DNA of 34,546 bases from Siminovitchia fortis (GCF_003605365.2 NZ_QYTU02000037.1:1-34546), one strand, 5' to 3'; counted from the stretch's first letter, positions 1 through 7,411 are shown. Notes: a model not told the origin generated them from the sequence alone. Numbers and translations are program-made.

Positions 1-78
1 GGTTCACTTTTCACTTGCGAAATACAAATAGCCTGATTTGCCTATTTAATTTGTTCGGCGGGGGCCTGCCTTAAAAGT

Positions 79-111
79 AAAAATACCTGGATCTAGGCGC
101 CAGGTATTTTT
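79..111. terminator. Bidirectional intrinsic terminator
   Basis: A perfect 12-bp stem (79-90 with 100-111, core ATACCTGG/CCAGGTAT) has a 9-nt loop and A/T tracts on both sides. It lies about 20 bp past the stop of the minus-strand XRE gene and could also end a plus-strand gene located before the window. Confidence 0.85.
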
Positions 112-131
112 TCCGTTAATTATAAGTATTA

Positions 132-569
132 CTATGCTGAAACAATTGTATTTGTTTCAATTTTAGTTACTGAAATCATGCCCATCGCATCCATGACACT
201 TTGAATGCGTTCGATTGTTGCACCAAAATACTCATTTTTTTCGTCCCGAGAAACTTGGGATGGTGAGACTCCTAATTTTTCTGCTAATTCCTGTTGTGAC
301 ATACCAATGTAAATTCTATAGGCTATAAGCGTTTTACCTATCGTTTGGAGATTAAATACAGGTCCGAACTCCCCGCGCTTAATCTGCTCGTAATATTCAA
401 CCTCTTCTTTCAGTTGCTCATGAAAAGTAATATATGGCTGCATGGCTAGCTCAATATGATCTTCCTCTAGGCCCATTTCTAATAATTTCTCTCTTTTTTC
501 CTTAATAAATATTTTGTCCTGTTTAAGTTTCTCAACAGCTTGCTTATAAGCACTCTCTGTTTTAATCAT
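132..569 (-). CDS. XRE-family helix-turn-helix regulator, antitoxin-like
   Basis: This 145-residue protein has two parts. Residues ~1-65 are charged and helical, probably a coiled coil or dimer arm (AYKQAVEKLKQDK, EEVEYYEQIKRGEF). Residues ~75-130 form a lambda-repressor/XRE helix-turn-helix, with GMSQQELAEKLGVSPSQVSR as the turn and recognition helix. I chose ATG 569. The longer reading from GTG 584 would begin inside the only Shine-Dalgarno-like sequence (AAAGGTG). The gene follows the nucleotidyltransferase-like gene on the same strand about 60 bp downstream and ends at a strong terminator, so the two probably form one transcript. A regulator directly downstream of an enzyme-like gene is typical of reversed-order toxin-antitoxin pairs (HigBA-like order). 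It probably represses its own promoter. The DNA-binding call is firm; the antitoxin role is inferred. Confidence 0.85.
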   Translation of the reverse strand: MIKTESAYKQAVEKLKQDKIFIKEKREKLLEMGLEEDHIELAMQPYITFHEQLKEEVEYYEQIKRGEFGPVFNLQTIGKTLIAYRIYIGMSQQELAEKLGVSPSQVSRDEKNEYFGATIERIQSVMDAMGMISVTKIETNTIVSA

Positions 570-630
570 GTAAAAATCACGCACCTTTATGTTTTTAAAA
601 GGTTATTTAATAGGGATCTTAATAAGCCGC

Positions 631-1161
631 TTAACTATCTATTATTTTCACGATGCCTTTTGGTCTAAATGTATCTCTTGTCTGCCTAAAAGCGGATGGG
701 AATAACAAATCATGTCCATATTGATCCTGAATTCCGGAAAATTGACCGTAATGCGGATATAGCTCTACGCGGTATTTATGCCACATCGGCAATTGTTTTT
801 TTGTGAAGCCTTTGTATGGCCTTCTGCTTTTGTTATCCCAAGTCCAAATTTTATCCGGTTCAAGAATATTCAATTCTCTTACTAGTGTGGGCAAATCCCG
901 GACATCACATTCAAAATAGCCATCAATATCATTTGGGTGTGCTTTATCTTCTACAAAAGATCCATCGATATAAATTTCAGTAATGCCTACTTTCCAAAGC
1001 TGATTTACCATCAGTGATAAATTTTCAACTAAAAAAAGTCTCCATTCCTTATCCCAAAGCTTTTCATCTTTTGGTCCATTCACCAAAAACGATTCCTTTA
1101 ACTGATCAATGGTATATTCATGATCACCGGGGGCTAATAAACCAAAATGATTAAAGTCCAT
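631..1161 (-). CDS. Nucleotidyltransferase-like protein (DUF6932-like), putative toxin partner
   Basis: The 176-residue protein carries a pattern around residues 66-82 resembling the minimal nucleotidyltransferase active site: GSF, then about ten residues, then DID followed by a hydrophobic strand (DGSFVEDKAHPNDIDGYFE). In that fold GS holds the nucleotide triphosphate and the two Asp residues bind metal. The N-terminus (FNHFGLLAPGDHEYT) and a C-terminal acidic/aromatic segment also look like the small proteins grouped as DUF6932, which I recall being annotated as nucleotidyltransferase-like. The gene starts at ATG 1161 behind GGGGATGG and is the first gene of the pair with the XRE regulator. 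A toxin role (nucleotidyl transfer to RNA or protein, as in MenA/MNT systems) is inference from context only. Confidence 0.7.
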   Translation of the reverse strand: MDFNHFGLLAPGDHEYTIDQLKESFLVNGPKDEKLWDKEWRLFLVENLSLMVNQLWKVGITEIYIDGSFVEDKAHPNDIDGYFECDVRDLPTLVRELNILEPDKIWTWDNKSRRPYKGFTKKQLPMWHKYRVELYPHYGQFSGIQDQYGHDLLFPSAFRQTRDTFRPKGIVKIIDS

Positions 1162-1185
1162 TTTCGCCGTCCATCCCCTTTTATT

Positions 1186-1202
1186 AACTTATATGTTAAG
1201 TT
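1186..1202. promoter_or_regulatory. Palindromic operator candidate upstream of the NTase-XRE pair
   Basis: AACTTA (1186-1191) and TAAGTT (1197-1202) form a perfect 6-bp inverted repeat with a 5-bp spacer in the AT-rich promoter region, about 25-40 bp before the nucleotidyltransferase start codon. Its position suits autoregulation by the downstream XRE protein. No experimental link is available. Confidence 0.45.
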
Positions 1203-1370
1203 GACATATTTGTTATTTTTATTTTAACACATGAAAATTATTCGTTCAAATTGTGATTTCAATAATCCGATAATTAAATTCTGTTTGGGACCCGTCATAC
1301 AATTTGCCCACAATCTACGTTAAGAGGGACTGTCCCCAAAAAACAAAAAAAGCCCCCCCTCTTAAAGCAC

Positions 1371-1399
1371 AAAAAAGCGCCCTCAACAGCGCTTTTTTT
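1371..1399 (-). terminator. Terminator of the CNNM/CorC gene
   Basis: A 10-bp perfect stem (AAAAAAGCGC with GCGCTTTTTT) has an 8-nt loop. It begins three bases beyond the stop codon of the minus-strand transporter gene. Read in either direction it ends in a run of at least six U. Confidence 0.85.
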
Positions 1400-1401
1400 C
1401 G

Positions 1402-2754
1402 TCATGCTTCTTCGTGATTTAACTCTTTTTCGTTGGCTTCTGCAGTCGCTTCGTCTATGATTTCTTTGAACACCTCGACGAAGTGGATTTGGTGTCCGTC
1501 CGATTCAGTGACTTTGAAAGCAAAGCCATCGGAATGGAGGGTTTCCCCTTCCAGCACATCAAATTTTTTCGATAAAATCCACCCGCCAAGGGTGTCGACG
1601 TCTTCGTCGGAAAGTTGCGTTCCAAGCAGGTCGTTGACGTCCGGTATCAGTACTTTTCCGCTGAAAATAAAGTGGTCTTCTCCTACCCTCGTGATATCTT
1701 CCACCTCATCCGCATCAAACTCGTCCCTGATCTCCCCAACAATCTCTTCCACAATATCCTCAACAGTGACAAGGCCCGATGTGCCGCCGTATTCGTCGAG
1801 GAGGATAGCCATATGTGTATGCTCCTTCTGCATTTTCAGCAGCAGGTCGCGGATTGGAATCGTTTCAATTACATGGATGACCGGCTTGATAAATGCTGAT
1901 ATCTCCAGTTCGCTGTCCGAATCCCTGTTTTTGATTTGCTCCAATAAGATATCTTTTATATTAATCAACCCGATAATATTGTCTTTATCGCCTTCATGTA
2001 CGGGATATCGGGTGAATTTCACATCCTGGATCACATCCACCCAATCGTCAATCTCTTCATCAGTTGAAAATGTAACCATTTCCGTACGGGGAACCATAAT
2101 TTCTTTTGCAACTCTGTTATCAAATTTAAAAATATTGGTCACATATGTCAGCTCTGTCTGATTGATCTCTCCGCTTTTAAAACTTTCAGAAAGTATAATT
2201 CTGAGCTCTTCTTCTGAATGGGAAACTTCATGCTCTGATACCGAATGAAGGCCAAAAATTTTCACCATCAAGCGGGCAGAACCGTTCAGCACCCAGATGA
2301 ACGGGAAAGCAATCCGGTAAAACCAGATCAGCGGCTTTGCAGTCATTAAGGAAATTTCTTCCGCTTTTTGAATAGCCACTGTCTTAGGGGCCAGTTCACC
2401 GACGACAACATGTAAAAAGGTGATGATCAGAAAAGCGATTGTGATTGAAAGTATATGGGTGACAGCCGGTCCGAGCTCCATTTTTGCAAACAAAGGATCG
2501 AACAGCGATTTGACGGCAGGCTCACCCAGCCACCCTATTCCCAGGGCTGTGATCGTAATCCCGAGCTGGCACGCCGATAAATATTCATCCATATGTGTGA
2601 TGACATGCTTTACCGCCTTGGCAGCAGGTTTTCCTTCCTCGATCAACTGGTCAACGCGGGTACTTCTGACTTTTACAATAGCAAATTCAGCTGCTACGAA
2701 AAAAGCAGTCAATGCGATCAATAATACGATTAAGAGTAAACTGACAACGTCCAA
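1402..2754 (-). CDS. CNNM/CorC (HlyC) family membrane transporter with CBS pair
   Basis: This 450-residue protein has the usual three-part layout of the CNNM/CorC family, which is linked to magnesium and other divalent cation export or homeostasis. Residues ~1-190 are a DUF21 domain with four membrane helices; the first carries [15 protein letters not shown] and the third carries [14 protein letters not shown]. Residues ~215-335 are a CBS pair beginning [12 protein letters not shown] and including the conserved [20 protein letters not shown]. Residues ~350-435 are the CorC_HlyC transporter-associated domain. The start is TTG 2754: upstream in frame there is a stop within five codons, and AAAGGCG lies 6 nt before the TTG. 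Older annotations call these proteins hemolysins, which is misleading. It is transcribed alone, divergently from uppP, and its leader contains a hairpin over the ribosome binding site. Confidence 0.93.
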   Translation of the reverse strand: MDVVSLLLIVLLIALTAFFVAAEFAIVKVRSTRVDQLIEEGKPAAKAVKHVITHMDEYLSACQLGITITALGIGWLGEPAVKSLFDPLFAKMELGPAVTHILSITIAFLIITFLHVVVGELAPKTVAIQKAEEISLMTAKPLIWFYRIAFPFIWVLNGSARLMVKIFGLHSVSEHEVSHSEEELRIILSESFKSGEINQTELTYVTNIFKFDNRVAKEIMVPRTEMVTFSTDEEIDDWVDVIQDVKFTRYPVHEGDKDNIIGLINIKDILLEQIKNRDSDSELEISAFIKPVIHVIETIPIRDLLLKMQKEHTHMAILLDEYGGTSGLVTVEDIVEEIVGEIRDEFDADEVEDITRVGEDHFIFSGKVLIPDVNDLLGTQLSDEDVDTLGGWILSKKFDVLEGETLHSDGFAFKVTESDGHQIHFVEVFKEIIDEATAEANEKELNHEEA

Positions 2755-2760
2755 ATGGTT

Positions 2761-2779
2761 CGCCTTTCAAAAAAAGGCG
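2761..2779 (-). promoter_or_regulatory. Hairpin sequestering the Shine-Dalgarno of the CNNM gene
   Basis: CGCCTTT and AAAGGCG form a perfect 7-bp inverted repeat with a 5-nt loop. On the minus strand the 3' arm is the AAAGGCG ribosome binding site of the TTG start at 2754. A third element, AAAAGGCG (complement of 2810-2817), lies upstream and could pair with the same CGCCTTT arm, freeing the ribosome binding site. This is what an RNA switch would need, but no known riboswitch class is recognised. Confidence 0.45.
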
Positions 2780-2840
2780 CACACCTCCCAAGAATTAAGT
2801 TTGCCTGTCCGCCTTTTGGCCGAACACACTTTTATAAAAT

Positions 2841-2846
2841 ATTATA
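2841..2846 (-). promoter_or_regulatory. Probable -10 element of the CNNM gene
   Basis: The complement of ATTATA reads TATAAT, a perfect sigma-A -10 hexamer, about 90 bp upstream of the TTG start. The -35 region is weak (TGAACT-like), so this is a tentative promoter. It implies an untranslated leader of about 80 nt that contains the hairpin described above. Confidence 0.45.
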
Positions 2847-2990
2847 CTATACGTTTTCTTAAGTTCATATATTTAATGCAGGCATGATTTTCGACAGCCG
2901 CGTAGGAATGGCGAAAAAAAAAGCGTCTAATAGTAAGAGTGGACAAGTCTTGAAGACCGCATTCGGAAATCTCCTGTTTTCTTTTTCGAC

Positions 2991-3004
2991 TTTTACATGT
3001 AAAA
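2991..3004. promoter_or_regulatory. Perfect 14-bp palindrome upstream of uppP
   Basis: TTTTACATGTAAAA is a perfect palindrome centred about 44 bp before the uppP start codon. It is in a position to act as an operator. I cannot assign it to a known regulator: its two TTACA/TGTAA half-sites are joined without the 4-bp spacer known for BceR-type sites. Confidence 0.4.
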
Positions 3005-3040
3005 TGAGGCCAGTGATTTGAAAGTGAGGAAATAATAGAA

Positions 3041-3895
3041 ATGAGCATCTGGGAATTCATTGTTGCACTAATATTGGGTTTTGTTGAAGGCATGACAGAG
3101 TTTGCGCCTGTTTCGTCGACAGGCCATATGATTATTGTTGATGATATTTTATTAAAATCGGAAGAGCTGCTGAAGTCACAGGAAGTGGCCAATACGTTCA
3201 AAGTGGTCATCCAGTTAGGCTCCGTTTTGGCGGCGGCCATCGTTTTTTGGCCGAGGATTTTGAGCTTGGTCGGAATCAGGACTGCGAATTCACCCGCACC
3301 GGAAGAGGGACATTCCCGTCTTCGTTTGACGCACGTAATCGTCGGCTTGATTCCAGCCGCCATATTGGGATTTACATTGGAAGATTTTATCGATACATAC
3401 CTATTTTCAGTGGAGACAGTTCTAATCAGTCTCGTGGCCGGAGCGATTTTAATGGCGGCAGCCGATTGGAAAGCAAGATCCTCTTCTTCGGCGACGGAAA
3501 GAACAAGCCTTGATGACATTTCAATCAAGCAGGCTTTTTTGATCGGCCTTTTTCAATGCATCGCCTTATGGCCGGGCTTCTCCCGATCGGGCGCCACGAT
3601 TTCAGGCGGGGTGCTGCTCGGATTGAGGTACCGTGCCGCGGCAGATTTCACCTTTATTATGGCTGTGCCGATCATGTTCGGGGCGAGCGCCGTCTCTTTA
3701 TATAAAAAAATGGATGTTCTCACCGTGGACGTCATTCCATTTTTTGTTGTCGGTTTTATCAGCGCCTTTGTTTTTGCGTGGCTGTCCATCCGTTTCTTCC
3801 TGGCATTGATCAGCAAAATCAAATTGATGCCTTTTGCAATTTACAGGGTTGTCTTGGCTGCGGTGATTTTGATAATTTACATCAATATCAAATAG
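3041..3895 (+). CDS. uppP: Undecaprenyl-diphosphatase UppP (BacA)
   Basis: UppP removes a phosphate from undecaprenyl pyrophosphate on the outer face of the membrane. This recycles the lipid carrier for peptidoglycan and teichoic acid synthesis and gives bacitracin tolerance. The 284-residue protein is almost entirely membrane helices and has both family signatures: EGMTEFAPVSSTGH near the N-terminus, with the catalytic Glu and His, and PGFSRSGATISGG near residue 185, with the catalytic Arg. Length and layout fit the family (about 265-285 residues). ATG 3041 follows GTGAGGAA. The gene is monocistronic, divergent from the CNNM gene and closed by a GC-rich hairpin. Confidence 0.96.
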   Translation: MSIWEFIVALILGFVEGMTEFAPVSSTGHMIIVDDILLKSEELLKSQEVANTFKVVIQLGSVLAAAIVFWPRILSLVGIRTANSPAPEEGHSRLRLTHVIVGLIPAAILGFTLEDFIDTYLFSVETVLISLVAGAILMAAADWKARSSSSATERTSLDDISIKQAFLIGLFQCIALWPGFSRSGATISGGVLLGLRYRAAADFTFIMAVPIMFGASAVSLYKKMDVLTVDVIPFFVVGFISAFVFAWLSIRFFLALISKIKLMPFAIYRVVLAAVILIIYINIK

Positions 3896-3900
3896 TGTGA

Positions 3901-3926
3901 GGGGTCAGGCCCGAGGACCTGGCCCC
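3901..3926 (+). terminator. Terminator of uppP
   Basis: GGGGTCAGG pairs with CCTGGCCCC (one G-U pair) around an 8-nt loop, four bases after the uppP stop, followed by TTATCTTTTATT. The arm also resembles the GGGGACAGGCCCC motif repeated elsewhere in this window. Confidence 0.75.
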
Positions 3927-3957
3927 TTATCTTTTATTCTTGCCGCCGCTCTTTCCG

Positions 3958-3965
3958 CATACATT
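3958..3965 (+). promoter_or_regulatory. Sigma-E-like -10 element (tentative)
   Basis: CATACATT closely matches the mother-cell sigma-E -10 consensus CATACAnT and lies about 30 bp before the start of the LysM-GH18 gene, a gene type usually expressed in the mother cell. No convincing -35 is visible at the expected distance, so confidence is low. Confidence 0.3.
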
Positions 3966-3996
3966 TATCATATGACTTGTTTAGGAGAGGATGTTT

Positions 3997-5406
3997 ATGA
4001 TTATTCATGTTGTCAGCAGCGGGGAGACGCTATCTGGGATCGCCCGCCGCTATGGCAGCAATGTTTCTCAAATTGCAGCGGCAAATGAATTGCCTGACCC
4101 TAACCGCCTCACTGTCGGCCAGGCCCTTGTTGTTCCGATTGCGGCCCGTCAGCATGTCGTCCGGAGCGGGGAGACGCTTTGGCAGATTGCCCAAAGGTAT
4201 GGTGTCTCGCTGGATGCCCTTGTGCGGGTAAATCAACTGGCAAACCCGAATATGCTTAAGATTGGTACTGTCCTGGTTATCCCTGCCCGTATCCATACTG
4301 TTCAATCAGGTGAAACTCTCTGGCAAATTGCCCAGCGATACGGAACGACTGTACAGGAAATTGTAAAATTGAATAGGATTCAAAATCCGAATCTCATTCA
4401 AACAGGTGCTGAGCTGACGATTCCTTTTCCAAAGCCTGTCATTGATGTGAATGCCTATACCATCAATATGGGCGGGACCGGCGCCAGGGAAGTCCGGGAA
4501 GTGGGGCGGCACCTTACGTACGCATCTCCTTTCGCCTATATCATGAAGGCGGACGGAACCCTCGGATCAATCAACGATACACCCATCATTCAAGCAGCGA
4601 TTGAAAGACATGTCGTTCCGATGATGTGTATCACAAATTTTACAGCCCAAAACCCCGGAACAACGCTGGCTCATACGATTCTTTCAAATCCTGCCCTACA
4701 AGAACGGATGCTGACAAATATCATCAATATCATGAATGAAAAAGGCTACCGCTTATTGAACGTCGATTTTGAGAATGTACGGCAGACGGACCGGGAATTG
4801 TATAACCAATTTCTTCAACGTGCGGTCGACCGCTTGCATCCGCTCGGATATTTTGTATCAACAGCCTTGGCCCCTAAAACAAGCAGTGAACAGAAAGGAC
4901 TTTTATATGAAGCGCACGATTATGAAGCGCACGGCCGAATGGTTGATTTTGTCGTGTTGATGACCTACGAGTGGGGATACCGCCTTGGACCGCCGCAGGC
5001 AATTTCTCCGCTCAACCAAATCCGGAGGGTCATTGATTACGCCGTTACTGTCATTCCAAGGAATAAAATCATGATGGGGTTCCAGGTGTACGCCCGCGAC
5101 TGGCTGCTTCCCCATGTTCAGGGACAGGAAGCCGAAACGTTTGATATGCAGGAAGCCGTCCGCCGGGCATTGCGGTACGGTGCCGCCATCCAATATAACG
5201 AAAGGGCGCAATCCCCGTTTTTCCGGTATACGGACGAACAGGGACGCCGCCACGAAGTCTGGTTCGAGGATGCCCGCAGCGCCCAGGCAAAGTTCGATTT
5301 AGTAAAAGAGTACGGATTACGCGGAATAAGCTATTGGGTCCTCGGCTATCCGTTTCCGCAAAATTGGCTGCTGCTTGAGGATAATTTCATTATTAGAAAA
5401 ATGTAG
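3997..5406 (+). CDS. LysM(x3)-GH18 spore cortex-lytic N-acetylglucosaminidase, SleL/YaaH-like
   Basis: The protein (469 residues) has three LysM peptidoglycan-binding repeats at ~2-48, 51-96 and 99-145, each with the (S)GETL..IA.RYG pattern, then a glycosyl hydrolase 18 domain at ~150-465. The catalytic strand reads LLNVDFENV, keeping the DxE proton donor, and VLMTYEWG and GISYWVLGYPFP match later GH18 strands. SleL-type enzymes cleave muramic-delta-lactam cortex fragments during germination. There is no signal peptide, as is usual for spore-coat or cortex-associated LysM proteins. I chose ATG 3997: the AGGAGAGG at 3983-3990 is only 0-3 nt from ATG 3991 but well spaced for 3997. A sigma-E-like -10 sequence CATACATT (3958-3965) lies upstream, without a clear -35. 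A two-LysM paralogue lies at 9192-10445. Confidence 0.92.
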   Translation: MIIHVVSSGETLSGIARRYGSNVSQIAAANELPDPNRLTVGQALVVPIAARQHVVRSGETLWQIAQRYGVSLDALVRVNQLANPNMLKIGTVLVIPARIHTVQSGETLWQIAQRYGTTVQEIVKLNRIQNPNLIQTGAELTIPFPKPVIDVNAYTINMGGTGAREVREVGRHLTYASPFAYIMKADGTLGSINDTPIIQAAIERHVVPMMCITNFTAQNPGTTLAHTILSNPALQERMLTNIINIMNEKGYRLLNVDFENVRQTDRELYNQFLQRAVDRLHPLGYFVSTALAPKTSSEQKGLLYEAHDYEAHGRMVDFVVLMTYEWGYRLGPPQAISPLNQIRRVIDYAVTVIPRNKIMMGFQVYARDWLLPHVQGQEAETFDMQEAVRRALRYGAAIQYNERAQSPFFRYTDEQGRRHEVWFEDARSAQAKFDLVKEYGLRGISYWVLGYPFPQNWLLLEDNFIIRKM

Positions 5407-5436
5407 CCGTCTGGAGGCCTCCTCCCCGGCTTTTTT
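5405..5436. terminator. Bidirectional terminator between the LysM-GH18 and membrane protein genes
   Basis: AGCCG/CGGCT forms the outer stem and GGAGG/CCTCC the inner stem of a hairpin followed by TTTTTT. It begins in the stop codon of the plus-strand GH18 gene and ends at the stop of the convergent membrane protein gene. Confidence 0.75.
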
Positions 5437-6290
5437 CATGTAACCGGTTTTTCCATAACTTTAGTTGCATCAGCTCGCGGGTCTTTCCCTGCATTTAAAA
5501 AAAGAACAAATGCAGCACATACGGTTGCAAGCCAAACGATGATCAGGAGGCCTGCAAGGATCGGCAGCAAGGAAAGTTCAAATACAGATCGGCCCAGAAC
5601 CGTTTGAACCCCTATCAGTAAAATGGCCGCCATCCAGGCTGCACTTCCATAATGAATGAGTCTTTTTTTCAATGGATCCCTTCCTTTAACTTTTTCCAAA
5701 AGCCAGACGGACACAATCAATGTTTGCAAGGCATGGAATCCCATCCCGTGCAGCACGATCAGGTTTCCTGCACCTCCAACGAATCGGCTTTGCAGCAGGA
5801 CCATGCCTACACCTGCGAGATTGGCAGCAAATACAGATAAAAATGCATAACGGATGCCGAGTATGAGAAGCGGCCTATGCGAAACTTTGAAAAATTGAAT
5901 CAAAAGCAATACACACAAGGTTACGAGCAATAATGAAACAACGCCAAAGGCCATTCCGGCAATTGCATCAACCGCGCCCCCCTCACGTGAAAACCGGGGA
6001 TTCAAACCGCGGAAATGCTGAATCGTTTCGATAGCATAAGCATACAGAGATGAGAAGATGAACAGCCACCGGACCGTCCTCCTTTTCCTGTGACTGAACC
6101 CGGCCAACGGCAGAACCGCAGCAATCGAAAGAATAAAAATACCGATAGCAGCGTTAAACGAAAATGCATTCCCCAGATCACCTTCAGGCAAAACAATAGG
6201 CCCACGTATGAGAATGGCCGAACCAGTTAGTGCCGCGAGCAAAAAACCTATCAACCCAGCGATGACAAGCCCTTTTTCTCCATTGAACAT
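5436..6290 (-). CDS. Integral membrane protein of unknown function, TetR-linked
   Basis: I do not recognise the family. The 284-residue protein has about eight hydrophobic helices, the first starting at residue 8 (GLVIAGLIGFLLAALTGSAI), and short polar loops. A conserved-looking HGMGFHALQ segment around residues 180-188 and an ETIQHFRG segment around residue 90 place His residues near the membrane, which might bind metal or heme, but this is speculation. It starts at ATG 6290 behind AAGGGTG. It lies downstream of a TetR regulator but is separated from it by a terminator hairpin, and carries its own copy of the operator-like sequence. It is therefore the likely target of that regulator. Confidence 0.85.
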   Translation of the reverse strand: MFNGEKGLVIAGLIGFLLAALTGSAILIRGPIVLPEGDLGNAFSFNAAIGIFILSIAAVLPLAGFSHRKRRTVRWLFIFSSLYAYAIETIQHFRGLNPRFSREGGAVDAIAGMAFGVVSLLLVTLCVLLLIQFFKVSHRPLLILGIRYAFLSVFAANLAGVGMVLLQSRFVGGAGNLIVLHGMGFHALQTLIVSVWLLEKVKGRDPLKKRLIHYGSAAWMAAILLIGVQTVLGRSVFELSLLPILAGLLIIVWLATVCAAFVLFLNAGKDPRADATKVMEKPVT

Positions 6291-6311
6291 TAGTTTTCAC
6301 CCTTTCTTCTT

Positions 6312-6337
6312 ATTTATCAATCAATAAATATTATTTC
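6312..6337. promoter_or_regulatory. Operator-like site 2 (TetR regulon)
   Basis: This 26-bp AT-rich sequence matches the site at 6881-6906 at 22 of 26 positions and shares the exact 12-mer AATAAATATTAT. It lies about 25 bp upstream of the membrane protein start. It contains a TATTTAT/ATAAATA inverted repeat. Two near-identical copies before two neighbouring starts strongly suggest a binding site of the TetR protein. Confidence 0.6.
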
Positions 6338-6369
6338 AAAAAAAGAAAGCTTCATCACTTTCTTTTTTT
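6338..6369 (-). terminator. Terminator after the TetR gene
   Basis: A perfect 12-bp AT-rich stem (AAAAAAAGAAAG at 6338-6349 with CTTTCTTTTTTT at 6358-6369) has an 8-nt loop and overlaps the stop of the minus-strand TetR gene. It separates that gene from the membrane protein gene. With few G-C pairs it may be leaky. Confidence 0.65.
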
Positions 6370-6865
6370 ACTTAATGAGTTCCGGTAAATCCAATACTTC
6401 CGCAACCGTGATCAGCAAGCCTGTGCCAATAAAATGTGCCGCTGTCTTTTTGGCCTCAGGAATTCCTGCTCTCTCAAATTTTTGCGTCAATGCATCAAGC
6501 ATGGTTTGGTGCAATTTGCGGACATGCTCCCTGATCCCTTCTTCTGGAATCGAGTGAGCCTGCATGATCAGCAATACCTCATCCCGGTGAGTCCCGATAG
6601 TTTCCGAGAAAGCGCAGCCCATCGCTTCAATCAACTGATCGGCAGGTGCTGCCACTTCGGCAAATGTATCATAAAGCCGGCTGAACGCACGGTCAATCAC
6701 CGTTTTGAACAGCTCCTCTTTATTTTGGAAAAAATGGAACACATACGGCTGTGTTACGCCGGTTGCCTTTGCCACCATTGCGGTAGTCGCTTTATAGTAG
6801 CCCATCTCTGCAAAAATTCCTACGGCATTTTCTATGATCAGTTCTTTTTTATCTTCTTTTGCCAT
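6368..6865 (-). CDS. TetR/AcrR-family transcriptional repressor
   Basis: The protein (165 residues, short for the family's usual ~190) has the TetR N-terminal DNA-binding domain at residues ~8-55: IIENAVGIFAEMGYYKATTAMVAKATGVTQPYVFHFFQNKEELF contains helices 1-4, with TQPYVFHFF as the recognition helix. The rest is a helical ligand-binding and dimer domain that I cannot assign to a ligand. ATG 6865 follows AAGGATGATC. It probably represses itself, since its -10 region lies inside the 26-bp operator-like site, and the membrane protein downstream, which has a second copy of that site. Confidence 0.92.
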   Translation of the reverse strand: MAKEDKKELIIENAVGIFAEMGYYKATTAMVAKATGVTQPYVFHFFQNKEELFKTVIDRAFSRLYDTFAEVAAPADQLIEAMGCAFSETIGTHRDEVLLIMQAHSIPEEGIREHVRKLHQTMLDALTQKFERAGIPEAKKTAAHFIGTGLLITVAEVLDLPELIK

Positions 6866-6880
6866 GTGATCATCCTTTTT

Positions 6881-6925
6881 ATTTATTAATAAATAAATAT
6901 TATAACGGATACAAATTTATGTCAA
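6881..6925 (-). promoter_or_regulatory. tetR promoter with overlapping operator-like site 1
   Basis: On the minus strand TTGACA (complement of 6920-6925) is followed at 17 bp by TAATAT (complement of 6897-6902), a plausible sigma-A promoter. The segment 6881-6906 holds the perfect 14-bp palindrome ATTTATTAATAAAT and matches site 2 at 22 of 26 positions. It covers the -10 and the start region, as expected for a repressor site. Confidence 0.6.
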
Positions 6926-6927
6926 TT

Positions 6928-7130
6928 AAGAAAAGCGCAAGCGCCTTGCCCATCGACGTACAGACTGGAGTACCTCCGACGAGATAAAGGAAACACGGCG
7001 AGGAACGAGCCGATGTTGACTTATCGTAGGAGGAGGTGCGAAGTCTGCTAGTCGATAGGCGCTGGAGCTAGACAACAAATGGCTTTGTTCAAAATTTTAA
7101 AGCTAAAACATCTTATACTTTCTTACTCAG
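6928..7130. repeat. Hairpin repeat element, copy 1
   Basis: The first 147 bp (6928-7074) recur at 12141-12409 (with an insertion) and 18946-19092. The element is an imperfect palindrome over its whole length: GCGCC...ATCGAC near the left end faces GTCGATAGGCGC near the right end, CAGACT faces AGTCTG, and ACCTCC/GACGAGATAA faces TTATCGT/GGAGGAGGT. A further 56 bp (to 7130) is shared with copy 2 only. It carries no ORF of its own. It resembles bcr/MITE-like small hairpin repeats known in Bacillus genomes, though I cannot assign a named family. Confidence 0.9.
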
Positions 7131-7253
7131 TAAAAAAAAACGCGCAACGAAATAAACTGCACGTCTCTTTATTCATTTTCCTTCTCCTCTCCCTTTGCCT
7201 TAACCAATAATAATTTGTTGAAGGAACAGGTGAAATTCACATCTTTCCATATA

Positions 7254-7307
7254 GGGGGCCTGTCCCCCGCCGGGGTAACGCGTTAAAGTGCTGGGGGACA
7301 GGCCCCC
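7254..7307. repeat. GC-rich inverted repeat (GGGGGACAGGCCCCC motif pair)
   Basis: GGGGGCCTGTCCCCC (7254-7268) and GGGGGACAGGCCCCC (7293-7307) are perfect reverse complements, so a 15-bp stem with a 24-nt loop can form. It is followed by AAATTCTTTT, giving a terminator-like shape. Each arm is also a near palindrome. The right-arm sequence recurs exactly at 12896-12910. The stretch 7131-7253 before it holds nothing I can identify. Confidence 0.75.
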
Positions 7308-7323
7308 AAATTCTTTTCCAAAC

Positions 7324-7365
7324 TTGACCCCCGTCAAGGAGCCAATAGCCAAAAGGCCTTAAGAT
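7324..7365 (+). promoter_or_regulatory. FNR/CRP-like palindrome and promoter of the HMA-ATPase locus
   Basis: TTGACCCCCGTCAA (7324-7337) fits the FNR-type pattern TTGAy-N4-rTCAA. A -10-like TAAGAT lies at 7360-7365. A start near 7372 puts the palindrome centre at about -41.5, the classical class II activator position replacing a -35. A Crp/Fnr-family regulator remnant lies 0.8 kb downstream. The assignment is inferred from spacing and context. Confidence 0.55.
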
Positions 7366-7411
7366 AAGGATAGAAAGAGATATCAACAACAAAAACAAGG
7401 AGGGATTTTAA

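Noticed and set aside
1433-2161. 242-residue plus-strand ORF
   Set aside because: It lies wholly opposite the CNNM/CorC gene, is Ser/Ile-rich in the manner of antisense frames and has no ribosome binding site.
2842-3528. 228-residue minus-strand ORF
   Set aside because: Antisense of uppP, whose two active-site motifs are unmistakable.
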